Origin: Rhizophagus irregularis
Taxonomy: Eukaryota; Glomeromycota; Glomeromycetes; Glomerales; Glomeraceae
NCBI RefSeq assembly: GCF_026210795.1
Contig: NC_089460.1
Span: forward strand, 930,001-994,000
Direction of reading: 5' to 3'
DNA length: 64,000 bases
Under the pieces are notes generated by a model, which searched no databases, was not told the origin of the DNA, and saw only the letters and a program-made list of their open reading frames with translations. This document shows positions 47,794 through 57,791 of this stretch, piece after piece. A program made the translations under genes and the position numbers. The first letter of the stretch is position 1. Each line of letters starts with the position of its first letter.

Positions 47794-47850
47794 TAGGGTT
47801 AGGATTAGGGATTAGGGGTTAGGGGTTAGGTATTAGGGATTAGGGATTAC
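47794..47850 (+). repeat. Interstitial telomere-like repeat (TTAGGG)n
   Basis: About nine degenerate units of TTAGGG, GATTAGGG and GGTTAGG in tandem, starting GTTAGGGTTAGGATTAGGG. It lies inside the MULE transposase remnant, just after the RNDLLVKLG coding block, possibly in an intron. Confidence 0.9.
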
Positions 47851-48957
47851 CGAATTAGGATAAGAGTTTTTTAATTAAATTTATTGTTTTAATTATTTTA
47901 GGATCAGGACGAATTTAATAAATATAATGCCAATTCTAATGATAATCAAATAGTAAGATGTGTTTGATGTGTTTTGTATTTGTGTTTAGAACTTTATTAA
48001 GTTTATTGATGATATTTTTTACATCTTTAGGATATGAGTAATCAAAATAAAGAGAAAATTGAAAATATTGAAGATTATTATGACTTTCGGCAAATATATT
48101 TAAAGGCTTTAATTAGTTCTGTTTTAAGAAAATCAACTCAAGTATATGAGCTTATTCCTTATATGCACTAACCTCATATCAGCATATTTTAATCTTCAAT
48201 AACAGAACTCATTTATGTACATGTTTGTTATTAGTTTCACATGGAATTGTATGTCACCATTATTATTTTAAATTTATGATTGAGAATTCAAATGCTTTAT
48301 TTCATATAGTTAATGCCAATAAGATGGCTTCATGATAGTGTCTGGAATTGTATTGACTCCATTTTTGATGAGCCATTATTTATTGGTAAATCATCTAAAA
48401 GTTTAAATCAGATTCAAGTTAATGATATTCAGAAACTGAATTTCATTCCAAGGCATCATAATAACATTCAAGAAGTTCAGATTTGGCAACATATACAAAA
48501 AAAATTGAATATAGTAGACTTATAGGACATTTCAAACGAGCTTTGGATTATTCATTGAAAGATAATGACCAAAAGAATTTGGACGATATTTTATTAGCTT
48601 ATACTATTCATGAAAAAGAACAAAAGCAAATGACAGGTTACAATCAGAAAGAAGAAATGTCGTTCTTAATGATAATATAAATTTGGATAATGAGATGAAG
48701 TTATCTGATGGGCGTGTTTATGATGTAAATGATATTATAGATCCAATAAAACATCAAGGTAAAGAACAAAGGTAGACCTAATACTAAACGATTTAAGACT
48801 TATAATGAAGAAAAAAACAAAGTGAATCAAAAAGAAAATGTGTACAAGATGGATGGTAATGTAAATGATAATGATGATAATGTTAATAGACGTAAATGTG
48901 ATTTATGTCATAAAATGGGACATTATACTTCTAAATACCCTAATAAAAGGAATAGCT

Positions 48958-50707
48958 AATTTATATACTATAGCGATTTTAATTGTATTTTATAATATGT
49001 AATATTTTAATAAAGTATTGTACGATATCACATGTAATAGATCACATGATCATATATAAGCGATGAATAATATTTTCCGCATACGCGATGATCTAAAATT
49101 AAAATCAGCTAAATGTACAAAAATCAGTAATAATTATTAGGTTTATTAATAATCATCAATTTGATTTTACTGATTTATTGCCAATTTTAGTGATCGATTT
49201 ATTGATAAGTAGCAGGTATTACAGTGCAAATCACCTATAAAATTAGTTGCCAATTTTTTTGGTACTGATCGGCTAAGGTTAGACCAAATTTTATCCAACA
49301 TTCAGCAATTTAAAATTTTGCCAAAATGAACTATTCTAATCAGTGATTGTTATACACATTTTTAAACGATTCAGTTATTATTTTATTATATGTAGTTTTA
49401 CATTTAAATGGGTGTTATTTTACATGTTTTTAAACATTTTTAAATGGGTTAGTTTACAAAGGGTTCGTTATTCAATACTTTTTAGCATTAAACAACATAT
49501 GGTGTTATTCAATATATTTATACACCTACCCAAAACTTCCTGATGAATAATAAAATTTGGAAAATATGGTAAAACTGACAGAAAATTTGAATTATTATAA
49601 TATAATATAATAATATAAAATTATCGTATAAAGTAGTAAATAAAATAATAAAATATTATATTATTTATAGCAATTTTTTATGCAATGTTACAAACTGATT
49701 TAACGTATTATTCTGTATTATCTTCACAGATTCATATAATTTTACATTAATCTGTGTTGACATAGAACAATGTACTGTTTTACATGCATTTAATTTACTG
49801 ATGTAGTTATAATATTATTACAAAATATATTGATTTAATATTGCTTAAATTTTAGAAGAATTCAGTAAAATTATCACTTTAATATTTATAAAGTAATATT
49901 TTATGATATTATTTTATATTATATTGATATTGTATTTATTTTATATTTTTTTTAAAAAAAATTATTATTAATATAATAATATCAAAATGATATTGATTTA
50001 ATATTTTATCAAGTAATATCTTTAGTATGATATCATTTTGATATATTAAATTATTTTTTTTTTGCTGCAGCACATATAATTCTTTATTAAGATTTTGAAG
50101 AGACAAGTTTTAATACAATACATATTGAACAGGTCAAAAATCCTAATTAAATACTAGGAACTAAAGTCTATTAATCAGTTGGATCTGCCTATTAGGTGAT
50201 TGTTGGTACTTCACTTGGGTTTAATCACATCCAACCTTTAAATGTAAGTTGAGCTTGCTTTTACTTTCTGACTGAATTAAAAATCCTAAAAAAAAAAAAA
50301 AATTCTTAAATTAAATAATATATTTATTTTATATATCTATTATTAGATTTATGAAATTATAAATGTAATTTCAAAGAATTTAATAAATGATTTATTATAA
50401 ATGGAATAATATCAAATGGAATAATATCAAATGAACTTAATAAAAATTACAAAAATGTTTTCAAATTTACAATAATTACTTAATATACTAGAATTCAATT
50501 TAAAATTAAAATCATTATATTGCAACTCTATTTGATTTCTTATGAATTAGAAATTTTTAACATAATTACAAATAAAAGTAAATTTAGAGATTATTGGAAA
50601 ATAAATACAAATTTTAAAAATAAGCTGTAAAGGGTGATTGCTTAATAAATCAGAGTTATCAAAGTATATTATATAATGAATTATGAAAATTACTAAATTA
50701 TTAAACC
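48958..50707. other. Intergenic, border between repeat-rich and gene-dense regions
   Basis: It holds a segment (about 49330-49560) related to the dispersed repeat at 25400-25600, and long A+T stretches with ATATTATTTTATATT motifs. Near 49025-49050 are CACATG/CATGTG-containing sequences that may belong to the MULE end, but no clear terminal repeat could be matched. No gene recognised. Confidence 0.5.
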
Positions 50708-51684
50708 TTATTCTCTACGTAAATTATCCAGCCTTGCCTGCAAGGCTGCATCATTACTAGATTCCATTTCCTCAGCTTGTAGAATTTTTTCTTTTTGTGA
50801 TACTCTTTCAATTGAATTTGGAGTATCTACCAGCTAATATTTTAAAATAAAATATTGAGTATAGAATAATGAAATAACTCCTTGGAAATAAACTTTGCAA
50901 CGTACCGATTGATCCAAACTAATACCAATCTCATCCAGAACCTGATTCACAATCTCATCGCTTTCTTCTTCATCATTCTCTTCTGCCATGGTGTCATCAA
51001 TAACATCATTCATCATATCTTCTTTCATATCCATAATCTCAGATTCTTTCTCAAATTCTGACATAATTTTTTGCATTGCTGGTAGATTCATTTGTCGATT
51101 CATAGATTTCATAGCCTAATGTATTTTTTAAAAATATGATTGGTAAAATTACCTAAGAAAATTTCCTTTCGTACAACTTACCTTTGTTGCTCCTTTCATA
51201 GCTTCAGACATTTGTTGGTTAGATCTTAGAGTCTGTAAATAACAAGATATTTATAAATATTGTAATAAATAATTTTACAAATTTATTGGAATAATTAAGT
51301 ACTTGAATTCGCAATGAAACAGCTTGAAGTTGAGTTTTCATTGCTTGAAACTTTTGAGAGTATCGTCGAGTTCTAACAAGATCTTTAGCCATAATTTTAC
51401 ATGCGCTCTATTTGTAAAAAACTATTTAGTAATTCGCTTTATAATATAACAATAATATGATGAAATTGTTCATTAATTTCCTAAAATTTGGAGTTGAATT
51501 CGAAATTCTGCCGGTAACATACCATTTGGTTTGCCTTGGCTGCTTTTTTTATATCCGCTATCAATTTTTTTTCGGATGCGTCAAGTTTTGTCTTTTCACG
51601 ATCCATTTCACGCTGCGCTTTTTGAAGAGAACGTTGATGTTGCCGCAGCATTTCAGCCGGAGTCTTTTGACGACCAAACAACAT
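50708..51684 (-). CDS. VPS2: ESCRT-III subunit VPS2/CHMP2
   Basis: Five exons on the minus strand (51684-51523, 51407-51303, 51232-51182, 51115-50906, 50833-50708) give 217 residues, close to human CHMP2A. The N-terminus MLFGRQKTPAEMLRQHQ and the basic helix 1 are typical. The core contains KIMAKDLVRTRRY and AMKGATKAM. The acidic C-terminal half has EIMDMKEDMMNDVIDD and EEESDEIVNQVLDEIG, ending with a MIM1-like helix LQARLDNLRRE, which should bind the Vps4 ATPase. It polymerises on endosomal membranes for multivesicular-body sorting and membrane scission. AG precedes GAAATG just upstream of the chosen ATG, so a short additional 5' exon cannot be excluded. It is head-to-head with the PET191 gene. 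Confidence 0.95.
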
Positions 51685-51951
51685 TTCCTAATAAAAGAAA
51701 CATATTCAAGTGAATATACGTTTCAAGAATTCATTCTTATGTTTCAGAGAAAATAAATACAAGAGTAAACCTTTACTATACCATCATTTTGAGCGTTGTT
51801 TTTATTTTCGTGTGAAAAATAGATATGTATTTGGTGGGGTTGACCTTTGAGTATTTATATCAGGAAAGGTTGCGTTATACATACATTTCAAGATAATCTT
51901 ACTATGCGAGGAAAGTCTTGTGACCAAAATTTTTATCTTTTTTAAAAAAAC
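51685..51951. promoter_or_regulatory. Shared bidirectional promoter region, VPS2/PET191
   Basis: Only 267 bp separate the two divergent start codons, so the promoters of both genes must lie here or in their 5' UTRs. No specific factor site is recognised. Confidence 0.5.
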
Positions 51952-52330
51952 ATGCCTTCTTGTAAAGAGTTGCGCCAAGAACTTGTTAATTGTATGCTTA
52001 AATCTGACTGTGTTCTTATAAAACGGCATACTGTCAAAGGTGAAATATCGTTCATAATAGAATACAATATAAAAATAATGCGTTCAGGTCCTAAAAAAAT
52101 GTTTCGATTTTTCTTACTTCGAGTTTTTTTCCCTTAAGAATGTTTACAGCCAGAACATGCCGAAGATGTTCCCAAAGAATGTCAAAGCATCCGAAAGAGT
52201 CTCTTTGAATGCCGAAGGGGTCTGGTATGTTAATTTTTCGAATTACTTTATTTTTCTATCAATATAATATATTTACCCGTAATTACTTTAGCTTGATATG
52301 CGGACGCGTTTTCGAGGCAATAAAACATAA
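51952..52330 (+). CDS. PET191: Cytochrome c oxidase assembly protein PET191/COA5
   Basis: Three exons (51952-52039, 52139-52224, 52292-52330) encode 70 residues, the length of animal COA5. The start MPSCKELRQELVNCMLKSDC is diagnostic. The middle reads KECLQPEHAEDVPKEC and the end FECRRGLLDMRTRFRGNKT. The Cys pattern fits a twin CX9C-type protein of the mitochondrial intermembrane space, imported by the Mia40 pathway and needed for complex IV assembly. The second exon begins at AATGTTTACAG after TTAAG; a nearer TTTACAG would drop the conserved ECLQ residues. Exons 2 and 3 have higher G+C than their introns. Confidence 0.95.
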
Positions 52331-52726
52331 ACACATTCAAGCGGAGTTTATGCGATAGTATCTTTATATAAATTCAAAGCATTGACATTTTTCTACCAAC
52401 TTTCTTTTGAGTTTAACGAGTAACAAAATTTGCAACATCAAAATATGGTCTTGATTGTAAATTTCGACACAAAACGGATAGCAGCAAGTTACACTTTATG
52501 AAAGTAAATAATTTAATAAATACAAAAATTCAATTACAGTATAAGGTTAGTTTTCACTTAGAATAAAAAGATTTATTGAATCTTAAACCCTCATTCCTCA
52601 CTTAAGTTCCAAAGTAAGTTTCATACTTAAATTAACACGAGAATTAAAAACTATAGATGATTAAATGAAACAATTATGTTGTCTAACAGATAAAGAAAGG
52701 ACATAAACTTTTAATTTATTGCTCGA
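52331..52726. other. Intergenic between convergent PET191 and UBC7
   Basis: 396 bp between two stop codons, holding both 3' UTRs. No gene or repeat recognised. Confidence 0.6.
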
Positions 52727-53911
52727 CTATAACATATCAGCTGATCTTCGGACTATACGTTGGACTTTCTTCTTGAATGCCGGATAATCTTCACGCCAGT
52801 CTTTCTGTAAACGAAAGATAAAATAAAAGAATTAGTTATTATCATAAATAGAACGTCAAACATCTAAATAAATTCTTACGGCAGCTTCGATATTTGCGGG
52901 AGATTCATCATTAGGTGTTGAAAGCATCGAGATAACACTCAACAAAATGGTCTCAACTGTATGCACTGGCATCCATCTTTCACCTGCATCCTCGTAGCCA
53001 TATTTATCTTCACCAGGAGGGTGCTAATAAAGGAATAAGATTATCCCAAGCATATATTGAATATACGATAAAAAAGAAAGGATTTAATATATTTCTTACC
53101 AAGATTGAAATACAAACTTCGCCATCAGGGTAAACTACGGTGATAAAATTAATTATTATTAATATGCACGTAGTAAATTATTGTTAAACAATCGATTGTT
53201 CAAATACCATTCGGGTGCCACATTTCAGATATGAATCTCAGCTTTGGAGGCATCAATGGATAATCCTAATTTAAACAATGAATATCATCGGTACATATAA
53301 TTTATTGTTTAATTTATCAAGAAATTTACAGCTATATCAAAGAATTCATCTGATCTGTTATTACTTGCCTTTGGAAACGTCATCCTTGCTTTGAAAAACC
53401 CACCTTCACTATTTAGGTTGAATCATTAGGATATTAATATCATTCAAATTAGCAATATGATTCGGATATAAAATTATCATCATTTTGTTCACTTACTATA
53501 AAGTATCTGGTGGGCCAATAATCATAATCTCCCACTTTAATAATAAAATTATCAGACAATGCTAAAATATGTAGCTAACACAGAACTAAAATCTTTAGAA
53601 TCTCATACCTTTACAAGGAAAATTTAAAATTAGCTCAACTATTTTTTTTTTTTTTTAAAAAAAAAAATAATAGAAAACAAATAAAACAAAATGGCAACTT
53701 TTATACCTCATAAATGTTATCGTTGTCAACAAGTCCTGCCGAAAACCCTTCTACGGGATGTTTTGATAGTTCTGATTCATTAAACAGATAGGAGATAGGA
53801 AGAATAAATAAATAGTCTGTGATTGACTTTAAAGAACTATTCATAACGATTACCTTTAAGTTGCTTTTGAAGAAGGAGAGCGGATTGTAGAGTAGTTGCT
53901 GGAGACGCCAT
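52727..53911 (-). CDS. UBC7: Ubiquitin-conjugating enzyme E2, UBC7/UBE2G type
   Basis: Eight exons on the minus strand (53911-53854, 53771-53707, 53534-53497, 53408-53369, 53265-53208, 53134-53100, 53023-52880, 52804-52727) give 171 residues. The UBC fold is complete: [55 protein letters not shown] with active-site Cys94, then the [17 protein letters not shown] loop that marks the G family, and the [15 protein letters not shown] helix. In yeast and animals this enzyme acts with ER membrane ligases in ER-associated degradation. The intron after FKARMTFPK begins GCAAGT, a GC-AG intron. The gene is head-to-head with the thioredoxin-like gene. Confidence 0.95.
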
Positions 53912-54147
53912 AACCGTTATAATCGTTAAAAGAGCTTGAATCTTGGATTGTTAATTTTGAGTGATTAAAAAATAGCAGGACTCCGAGTCGCGAGCAATTG
54001 TCATTGATCGGACTTGAATGAGAGTTCCGACAATAAAACCCTAGTAGATTGAGCAGCCAAATCAGGCTAGATCCAACGTTTGTGCAAATCATAACTACAT
54101 AAATTTTTCTTAAGTTGATCTCTCTCTATTTTCGTAGTTTATTTACT
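53912..54147. promoter_or_regulatory. Shared bidirectional promoter region, UBC7/TXNL1
   Basis: 236 bp between divergent start codons. It has higher G+C than nearby intergenic DNA and contains AAAACCCTAGTAG and GAGTCGCGAGC. No known factor site can be assigned with confidence. Confidence 0.5.
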
Positions 54148-55530
54148 ATGGCTTACATTAAAACAATTGGGGATTTAGCCGCGTTCAATAAGCTTATTGC
54201 ATCGCCAAAATTGGTAGATATATACGTTTATAATAGTTAATTACGCGCTTGTACTATTTTTTAATTCTTGCATGTTAATTATAGACAGTTGTTGATTATC
54301 ATGCGACATGGTGTGGTCCATGTCAAACGATCGCGCCAGTTTTTCAACAATTGAGTACGCAATTTAAGCATGTAAACTTTGCAAAGGTAAGTATATATAT
54401 TTGAATTCAATTAGCACATTGAAATCCATGCTTAATACTCTTTTTAGGTCGATGTTGATCATGTTAAAGAAGTCGCGACCAAGGAGGGTGTTACTTCAAT
54501 GTAATTTCAGCTTTTTTTTACAAAAATTTCCTGGTCGATTTGATTCATATTGTAAATTTTTATATTTTTTTTTTTTTCTGTTAATGGCTGTAGGCCAACT
54601 TTCAAATTTTACAAAAATGGAAATGAAATTGCGAAATTAACTGGCGCTAACCCTGGCGGACTCAAAAACTTGATCGAACAACATGCTGGTACTCCTGAAG
54701 AGGGTGGATCAGGCTCTTTGAATGTTCAAGGTCATGTAAGTGAACGTTATATATTGCTTTTCCACATTTCCTTTTTTTTTCAATTTATTTAATACAATTT
54801 TGTGGTTATGAATTTCAGACGGATATCAACGAATTTATTACACTGAAACAAGTTGATTGTCTTAATCAACAAGAAAAAAATAATGTTAGAAATATCTTTG
54901 ATAAAAATGACATGTATTTGGAGTCCGATGTTGATGAACAACTTTTGATCTCTATTCCTTTTAATCAAGCCGTAAAGATTCATTCAATAAAACTCGTTCC
55001 AAGAGACATGGGTAAATAATTATTTTATTTTTAAGTTTCTAATGAATCTGGATGTGAAAATTTAGAATACTCATTATCTTTATTGCTTTTTAAGAACATG
55101 CCCCAAAGACAATCAAGATTTACGCCAACAGATTAAACATTGGATTTGACGAAACAGATTCAATCGAAGAGACGCAAAGCATCAATTTGACTAAAACGGA
55201 TTATGAGAAAAATGATATTATTCCTTTGAGATTTGTTAAGTTCCAAAGTATCACAAATATTGCTGTAGGTTTAATTTGAACAATTATTATATATCTATAT
55301 TATTTCTTATATCTGACCCGCATTTTTTATTAGTTATTTGTAATGGATAATTTAGAGGATGAAGAGACAACCATTATCAAGGAATTGCGTTTCATTGGGT
55401 AATAAGTTTTTCCTTTTCTTTTTATTAATGCAATTTCCTTCAATAATATTTTTCTTATGATTCTTACTTTGTGTGTAGATCTCCGGTGGAGACAACCAAT
55501 ATGGAACAATTGAAAAAAATAGAACAATAA
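54148..55530 (+). CDS. Thioredoxin-like protein with PITH domain (TXNL1-type)
   Basis: Eight exons (54148-54213, 54285-54386, 54448-54500, 54594-54735, 54819-55011, 55095-55264, 55334-55398, 55479-55530) encode 280 residues, close to human TXNL1 (289). Residues 1-105 are a thioredoxin fold with the redox motif WCGPC at 31-35, then PTFKFYKNGNEIAKLTGA. A linker follows, then a PITH domain with FITLKQVDCLNQQ, SDVDEQLLISIPFNQAVKIH and TIKIYANRLNIGFDET. In other eukaryotes the PITH domain docks the protein to the 26S proteasome, so it is a cytosolic reductase associated with the proteasome. It neighbours an E2 enzyme, but divergent pairing alone does not show co-function. Confidence 0.95.
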
Positions 55531-55708
55531 ATGATTGTATAAGACTTTATTTAACGGTGTAAACCGTTTTTATTTTACCTCAACTTTTCATTGTTTCTGA
55601 ATATGATCAAATCTTACCTTACTATACAATTAAAATGTTTTAATTTATCATGTATTATGTATTATAAAGATGGATTAATAAAGTATCGATCTGTCTACAA
55701 AAAAGTAG

Positions 55709-57624
55709 TTAGAGGTTCTCTTTATGTGAGTACGAAAAGGCGTCTATACAGATTGTTATTACTCCAATTACTATTTCAAAAGCTAAAAAAAAGGACAAAT
55801 TAATTAAACTTAGTCAGAAATCTAAATTTATATATATTATATATTTACCAATTAGGACAATGACAATCCATTCAAGTTGTTCACCTGTAATTCAGAAAAT
55901 ATTTTATAATAATAGTATAGCATATAATATGATGGAAGCCAAAAAAAAAATTACAAACCGTGAGAACTTGTCAAATGCTCTTTAAGCATATCTAAAAGGT
56001 CACCTGCAAAGTAATATTATTAAATATTTAAATTGGATTATTTATAAGCTTAACATTTGATAATGAACATACTTATTACGGCAACTCTTTGATTTAATAG
56101 TTCTACACGCTGCGAAATCTCAAGATAGCCTTTGAAAAATCAAATTAGTAACTAAGTAATACAAAATATGTAATAAAAGACTTAAGGTTTCTTACCTCTT
56201 ATTGCTGCATATAAAGGTTCATAAGAGGGTTCCGACCAAAATATTTCGGGAGTATCTAAAATATTACTAACCAAATTTACGTTGATTCTCATAATGAACA
56301 GCTGTAGTGATCATAACAAAGCATGTCTCAGTGAAGTTTAACAATTAAAATTTAATTACAGTAAAAGCTGAAAAAAAAATACCTGTCCAATTTTCTTAGT
56401 AATTGCCGATCTAAAGAAGAAATACTACTTTAGAATTCGTTTAACTAGAAATAAACCGATATTATAATCACAGACCTGGACATTTGAACTTTTCCTGTTT
56501 CTGCCATGGTTTGTGGAATATGTTTAGTTACTTCAATTGTTTCTTCAATTAATCCTTCAAATAATGTCATTTTCACAGATTGTGCAATAGCATGAGATAT
56601 TGTAAGTTTGATCATGTAATTGCCAGAATTTTTAAGAGTTATCACATCATTATAAATTCTGAGATGTTCTCGTTGAATTAATTAAAGAACAATATTGCAA
56701 TGTTAAACAAAACATAATATTACAAAAATCACCTTGGTTGATACGATGCAGCGTAATTATAGCGAAATTCCTCTGTTTCAACATCATCAGAAGCTACAAA
56801 ATTTAAATAATTAAAATTTGCTGTACACTACTTAATTAATAGAAAAAATATAATTCCAACCCAATTTTTCATCTTCAAATGGAACAAGTTCGTACAATAA
56901 ATTCTTTTCTTCATCTTCTTTCATGCCCCATATAACTACAACACCATATTCAAAGAGAAAAACTTCAGAAATATGCTCTTGCGGAAAGGGTAAAAGTGCC
57001 GGATCATCAAGACCCAAAAGATCAGCCGTTGATGGTGGCTCATGTATCTTGAAGGTAAATGGTGTATAGATACTAAAAAAATTAAATGGCGTGAATCTTA
57101 GAATCTGTTGAATAGATTTATTATGATACATATCTTACCATTCATCAACACGTATGGGCGCAGTCCCATTTTTTGATTTACGACCTTGAAGATTTTTGAA
57201 TAGCTCATCTAACCGATAAGCTCTAAATATGGAATATTATAATCATATTGGATAAACTGAATTTAATGAATTTGAAAATTTTTTCATATATAACTTACGA
57301 AGCAGTGCAGTAAGCGGTTACTCGAGGAAGTAAAAGCTTTTCTTGTTTACTAAATTTTTCTGCTTCAATTCTAGCGGTACCTTGAGGTAATTGTCCGATT
57401 TGATTATAAATTTCACACGTTTCTGTGGGAGGAACAGTTTGTTGTTCTGTTGGGAACAACGTGAGCTTTTGTGAAGTTTTCGTTGTTCTATTTGGTTGCT
57501 TAGCTTTTGTTCGTTGCCTGCCGGAGATTTCGGGTTGAGGAATATTTACTCCTTGTCTTTGCTGAGAAGAGCTTGGCAAAGGAGCAATAGTTGGAAGTGG
57601 TGTATATTGTTGTCGCTTTTGCAT
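55709..57624 (-). CDS. RMD1/SIF2-family (DUF155) membrane protein
   Basis: Eleven exons on the minus strand (57624-57299, 57222-57139, 57072-56861, 56793-56733, 56658-56476, 56410-56383, 56301-56196, 56129-56073, 56003-55959, 55884-55849, 55782-55709) give 403 residues, as in yeast Rmd1. A Pro/Gln/Thr-rich N-terminus precedes RVTAYCTASAYRLDELFKNL and the DUF155 core: EVFLFEYGVVVIWGMKEDEE, ISHAIAQSVKMTLFE, HIPQTMAETGKVQMSR, INVNLVSNILDTPEIFW. It ends in a hydrophobic anchor, EWIVIVLIAFEIVIGVITIC. The anchor needs the last exon; stopping earlier would truncate it. RMND1, the animal homologue, supports mitochondrial translation; yeast Rmd1 is needed for sporulation. The role here is inferred from family only. 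Tandem tiny exons (28 and 36 nt) are notable. Confidence 0.92.
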
Positions 57625-57791
57625 TGTGAACAGTGAATGATAAAAAACCCGTGAATTTTAATTTAATATTTAGTTGATGGTTGATGAACTCGAAACCGCA
57701 GTCACGCACAGACCACCATCACCTGATTCCAATTTTGGAGTTTTTTTTTTTTTACTACGAAATTAGCCTTTTCATTTATATTCGTGTAAAA
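57625..57791. promoter_or_regulatory. Shared bidirectional promoter region, RMD1-like/PAXBP1-like
   Basis: Only 167 bp lie between the divergent start codons, including a T13 run at 57739-57751. Both genes must share this regulatory space. An in-frame ATG at 57681 upstream of the chosen plus-strand start would add a low-complexity FFFFYYE stretch and is not preferred. Confidence 0.5.

Larger units (their letters stand above)
40320..48957 (+). pseudogene. Mutator-like (FAR1/MULE/SWIM) transposase, split by insertions
   Basis: Coding blocks at 40320-41467, 41698-42137, 47240-47280, 47501-47770 and about 47900-48957 read as one Mutator-type transposase. Order: FAR1-type zinc domain (FTCEYAGKY ... 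DCKWYINL ... SEHNHEL), MULE domain (SDVILYDNTSKTNKYNYPLS; MDPVIDAAYRNVYKNTYHIH with CIWH), SWIM-like CTCLLLVSHGIVCHHYYF at about 48215, and a terminal zinc knuckle CDLCHKMGHYTSKYPN whose last Cys is Tyr. Stops at 40664, 40730, 40847, 41285, 41710 and 47551, and frame changes, mark it as dead. The MITE 41468-41689, the 5.1-kb composite 42138-47239 and the small element 47281-47500 interrupt it. Confidence 0.85.

Noticed and set aside
55591-55803. 70-residue plus-strand frame
   Set aside because: It overlaps the last coding exon of the RMD1-like gene on the opposite strand, which has strong family support.
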